Of a stretch of 64,000 nucleotides of DNA, positions 62,118-64,000 are shown piece after piece. A model generated the notes under the pieces. The model was not told the origin of the DNA, ran no database searches, and worked only from the letters and a program-made list of their open reading frames with translations. Position numbers and translations under genes: made by a program. This DNA is from Streptococcus moroccensis (GTDB lineage: Bacteria; Bacillota; Bacilli; Lactobacillales; Streptococcaceae). The stretch's first letter is position 1. Each line of letters opens with the position of its first letter. The stretch is from NCBI RefSeq assembly GCF_030812835.1, contig NZ_JAUSTM010000002.1, positions 115,841 to 179,840 on the forward strand, given 5' to 3'.

Positions 62118-62128
62118 CTATGCGGGGG

Positions 62129-62233
62129 TGGGAGTGAGAAGGTCTGGGGATAGACCCTCTCAGGCCGTAGCTAAAAATGAAAAAGGGAGGGGAAATCGAA
62201 CCTATTCGGTTACCGATTTTTGTCCCACTCCCA
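62129..62233. repeat. 105-bp intergenic repeat-like element
   Basis: The ends TGGGAGTG (62129-62136) and CACTCCCA (62226-62233) are inverted. Inside are GGTCT/AGACC and TCGGT/ACCGA stems. The word TGGGAGTGGGACAAAAATCGG, read on the - strand, is familiar from streptococcal intergenic repeats, but I cannot confirm copy number from one window. Confidence 0.45.
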
Positions 62234-62275
62234 ATTGAAATCTTTAGTAAGATTGACTCTAAGATTAAGTTGTTA

Positions 62276-62908
62276 TTAATCTTGCCAGGTTTCCTGATTT
62301 TCCTTGAATTTTTCAAGCAAGACTAAGCCTTCTTGTGTGATATAGTCTTTTTCTTTCGCAACTTGGATCAACTGGCTGTATCCAGATAAGGTTTCTAGAG
62401 AGACACCTGCTTCTGCAAAATTTTTGTCGGCTTTTGGCAATTCATAAGTAAAGATGGCTACAACGCCAAGGACTTCTGCACCTTCACGTTGCGCTGCTTC
62501 CACAGCTTCAAGGACAGACCCTCCAGTTGAAATCAAGTCTTCAACAACCACCATTTTTTGCCCTTGATGAATACGCCCCTCTACCTGATTACCAGCTCCG
62601 TGAGCTTTTGGCTTGCTACGGATATAGGCAAAAGGCAGGTTCATTTTGTCCGCAATAATAGCACCATGTGGAATACCAGCCGTTGCGGTTCCAGCAATGA
62701 CTTCCACTTCTGGAAATTTTTCCTGAATGGTTTGGACAAAACCATCTTCAATGCGCGTGCGGACTTCAGGATAAGCAAGAGTCACACGATTGTCTGTATA
62801 AATTGGCGATTTGATCCCTGAAGCCCAAGTGAAGGGGTCTTCTGGCTTCAAATAAACGGCTTCAATAGCTAATAGGTCACTGGCAATTTGTTGGGCTAAT
62901 GTTGACAT
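62276..62908 (-). CDS. pyrE: Orotate phosphoribosyltransferase
   Basis: PyrE joins orotate and PRPP to give OMP. The 210-residue protein has [14 protein letters not shown] (about 28-41), the flexible loop [15 protein letters not shown] and the PRPP motif [13 protein letters not shown] (about 119-131). It follows pyrF by 18 bases in the same transcript, under PyrR attenuation. Confidence 0.97.
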   Translation of the reverse strand: MSTLAQQIASDLLAIEAVYLKPEDPFTWASGIKSPIYTDNRVTLAYPEVRTRIEDGFVQTIQEKFPEVEVIAGTATAGIPHGAIIADKMNLPFAYIRSKPKAHGAGNQVEGRIHQGQKMVVVEDLISTGGSVLEAVEAAQREGAEVLGVVAIFTYELPKADKNFAEAGVSLETLSGYSQLIQVAKEKDYITQEGLVLLEKFKENQETWQD

Positions 62909-62926
62909 GATAATCTCCTTTTTATA

Positions 62927-63625
62927 TTATAGCTGTCCTGACCAAGCTGCTTTAATCGCTTGATAGCTAGCAACTGGGTTTTCTGCTTGGGTGATGGGGC
63001 GTCCAACGACGATATAGTCACTTCCAATTTCCTGGGCTAACTCAGGTGTGACAACCCGTTGCTGGTCTCCGACACTGGCTCCAGCAGGTCGAATGCCTGG
63101 GGTCAAACAGACAAAATTTGCAGACGTCGCTTCTTTGATCGCAGACACTTCTTTGGCTGAGCAAACAACGCCATCGAGGCCTGCTTCAGCAGTCCGAGTG
63201 GCATAATGAACCACCGAGTCGACAAGACTCGTTTGGATGTTTTGGTCTGCCCGCATCTGTACTTGGCTTGTAGAAGTGAGCTGGGTAACAGCGATTAATT
63301 TGGCTTTGTCTCCAAGACCACGTCGTGCAGCTTTCATCATTTCTACTCCACCTGCTGCATGGACATTGGTCATGTCTACATCTAATAACGAAAGGACTCG
63401 CATGGCTGATTCAACTGTATTTGGAATATCATGGAGTTTTAGGTCAAGAAAAACTGCATGTCCTAAAGATTTAATGTAACGCACGATTTCAGGACCAGTG
63501 CTATAGTAGAGCTCCATACCTATCTTAAGGTAGAGTGATTCTTCCTTGGGAAATTGGTCAAGAAATGTTTTCACGGTTTCAAAATTTGGAAAATCGAGGG
63601 CAATGATGGGACGTTGTTCTCGCAT
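62927..63625 (-). CDS. pyrF: Orotidine 5'-phosphate decarboxylase
   Basis: PyrF makes UMP from OMP. The 232-residue TIM barrel has the catalytic [11 protein letters not shown] (60-70) and, near the C-terminus, [16 protein letters not shown] and [23 protein letters not shown] precedes the ATG. It is first in the pyrF-pyrE operon behind a PyrR-binding attenuator. Confidence 0.97.
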   Translation of the reverse strand: MREQRPIIALDFPNFETVKTFLDQFPKEESLYLKIGMELYYSTGPEIVRYIKSLGHAVFLDLKLHDIPNTVESAMRVLSLLDVDMTNVHAAGGVEMMKAARRGLGDKAKLIAVTQLTSTSQVQMRADQNIQTSLVDSVVHYATRTAEAGLDGVVCSAKEVSAIKEATSANFVCLTPGIRPAGASVGDQQRVVTPELAQEIGSDYIVVGRPITQAENPVASYQAIKAAWSGQL

Positions 63626-63663
63626 ACTATTTCCTTTCTATCTGGTCTGGGAGAGCAAGGCAA

Positions 63664-63695
63664 ACAAAAATACCCCAACCGTCGAGGCTAGGATA
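63664..63695 (-). terminator. pyrF attenuator terminator
   Basis: On the - strand TATCCTAGCC pairs with GGTTGGGGTA (plus coordinates 63671-63695), with G-U pairs, followed by TTTTTG. It ends the leader when PyrR is bound to the loop upstream. Confidence 0.8.
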
Positions 63696-63750
63696 CAGAA
63701 AAAGGCAGCGTCCACCAAATGACCTATCCTGAGATAGGTTTTTTCCTGAT

Positions 63751-63785
63751 ACCTTGAAAGCCTCTCTGGACTTTGTTAAAGGTTA
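63751..63785 (-). promoter_or_regulatory. PyrR-binding loop
   Basis: On the - strand the leader contains AGTCCAGAGAGGCT inside an ACCTT/AAGGT stem, the conserved anti-antiterminator bound by PyrR with UMP in Firmicutes pyr operons. PyrR binding favours the attenuator terminator and lowers pyrFE. Confidence 0.85.
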
Positions 63786-63793
63786 TTTGTTTT

Positions 63794-63822
63794 ACAATAC
63801 CATTAATCCTTAATAATGTCAA
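63794..63822 (-). promoter_or_regulatory. pyrFE promoter
   Basis: On the - strand TTGACA (63817-63822), 17 bp and TATTGT (63794-63799). A second candidate lies upstream: TTGACT (63870-63875), 17 bp and TATTCT (63847-63852). Confidence 0.75.
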
Positions 63823-64000
63823 GAAATAGTCTGAGCGAGGGTTGGAAGAATAGAGTTGGCATATTGTCAAGTCAAGTGCAACACGTTCGATACTGAATTA
63901 GAATGCCTTTGTTTAGGCTGTTTGGGCTTGCACAAACAGAAAATTTGCGGTTTTATAGTGGTGAAGTCGCCTAGGTCTATTATTGATAGCAGAGACATAA

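Larger units (their letters stand above)
61633..62275. other. Gene-free stretch with several strong hairpins
   Basis: About 640 bases without a gene lie between pyrE and the GT-C gene. They hold a terminator (61856-61886), hairpins at 61929-61963, 62000-62015 and 62089-62117, a - strand TATAAT (62041-62046) and a 105-bp element bounded by TGGGAGTG/CACTCCCA (62129-62233). See the separate entries. Confidence 0.7.
63626..64000. other. pyrFE leader and gene-free right edge
   Basis: From right to left on the - strand: a candidate mobile-element end near 63860-63890, two promoters, the PyrR-binding loop and the attenuator terminator, before the pyrF ribosome site. No coding frame is seen to 64000. 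Confidence 0.6.

Noticed and set aside
62106..62122. CRISPR repeat or tracrRNA-like GTTTGAGCTATGCG
   Set aside because: It occurs once, forms half of a local hairpin, and there is no spacer array or cas gene.

Overview
The window is 64 kb of chromosome from a low-GC Gram-positive coccus, almost certainly a Streptococcus. The evidence is the xerS gene with a dif-SL-type site, ylxM-ffh, the streptococcal satD and satE genes, the murB-potABCD operon, a Bce-type bacitracin-sensing module and a PyrR attenuator before pyrFE. I do not commit to a species. The window holds the replication terminus: a 31-bp dif-SL-like site lies at about 10.33 kb, just upstream of xerS. Genes to its left run almost all on the + strand and genes to its right almost all on the - strand, as expected where two forks meet.

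Layout. 1-6.8 kb: the tail of an ABC exporter, fhs, msrB, a HExxH protein, a candidate structured small RNA, an MgtC-family membrane protein and ylxM-ffh followed by a small membrane protein. 6.8-10.4 kb: an AT-rich accessory stretch beside dif with a HEPN-type (RX4H) protein, a 51-aa ORF, a DUF5677-like protein and a 61-aa ORF. This is the best candidate here for an undescribed, defence-like cassette. 10.4-11.5 kb: xerS. 11.7-15.5 kb: a MacB/FtsX-type ABC transporter co-transcribed with a membrane-anchored PASTA protein. 15.5-22.1 kb: a Bce-like transporter and two-component system with two NUDIX genes, plus a membrane acyltransferase whose promoter shares a 37-bp operator with the transporter operon. 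22.2-25.5 kb: two soluble PASTA paralogues around an ABC-F gene. 25.6-28.5 kb: two FMN reductases, one fused to a PAS-like domain, and a formate/nitrite channel. 28.9-39 kb: gloB, trmFO, a D-2-hydroxyacid dehydrogenase, satDE, topA, guaC, an rsuA-type synthase and nth. 39.1-48 kb: a sugar island (GH78 rhamnosidase, GPH symporter with EIIA domain, GH3 beta-glucosidase, AraC regulator) bounded by two copies of the 3' end of an aminoglycoside-phosphotransferase-like gene. 48-64 kb: the intact phosphotransferase, a GNAT, a ClC transporter, murB-potABCD, thrB-hom, a second rsuA-type gene, a GT2 and GT-C glycosyltransferase pair, and pyrFE behind a PyrR attenuator.

Likely joint roles. The sugar island would import a rhamnosylated beta-glucoside and split it inside the cell, under AraC and probably CcpA control. 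The Bce module would sense and relieve attack on lipid-II cycle intermediates, and its regulator probably also drives the acyltransferase. The satDE operon carries three operator-like repeats spaced exactly 28 bp apart over its promoter, one of them inside the topA terminator hairpin. All functions are inferred from motifs and context read by eye. No database search, folding program or alignment software was run.
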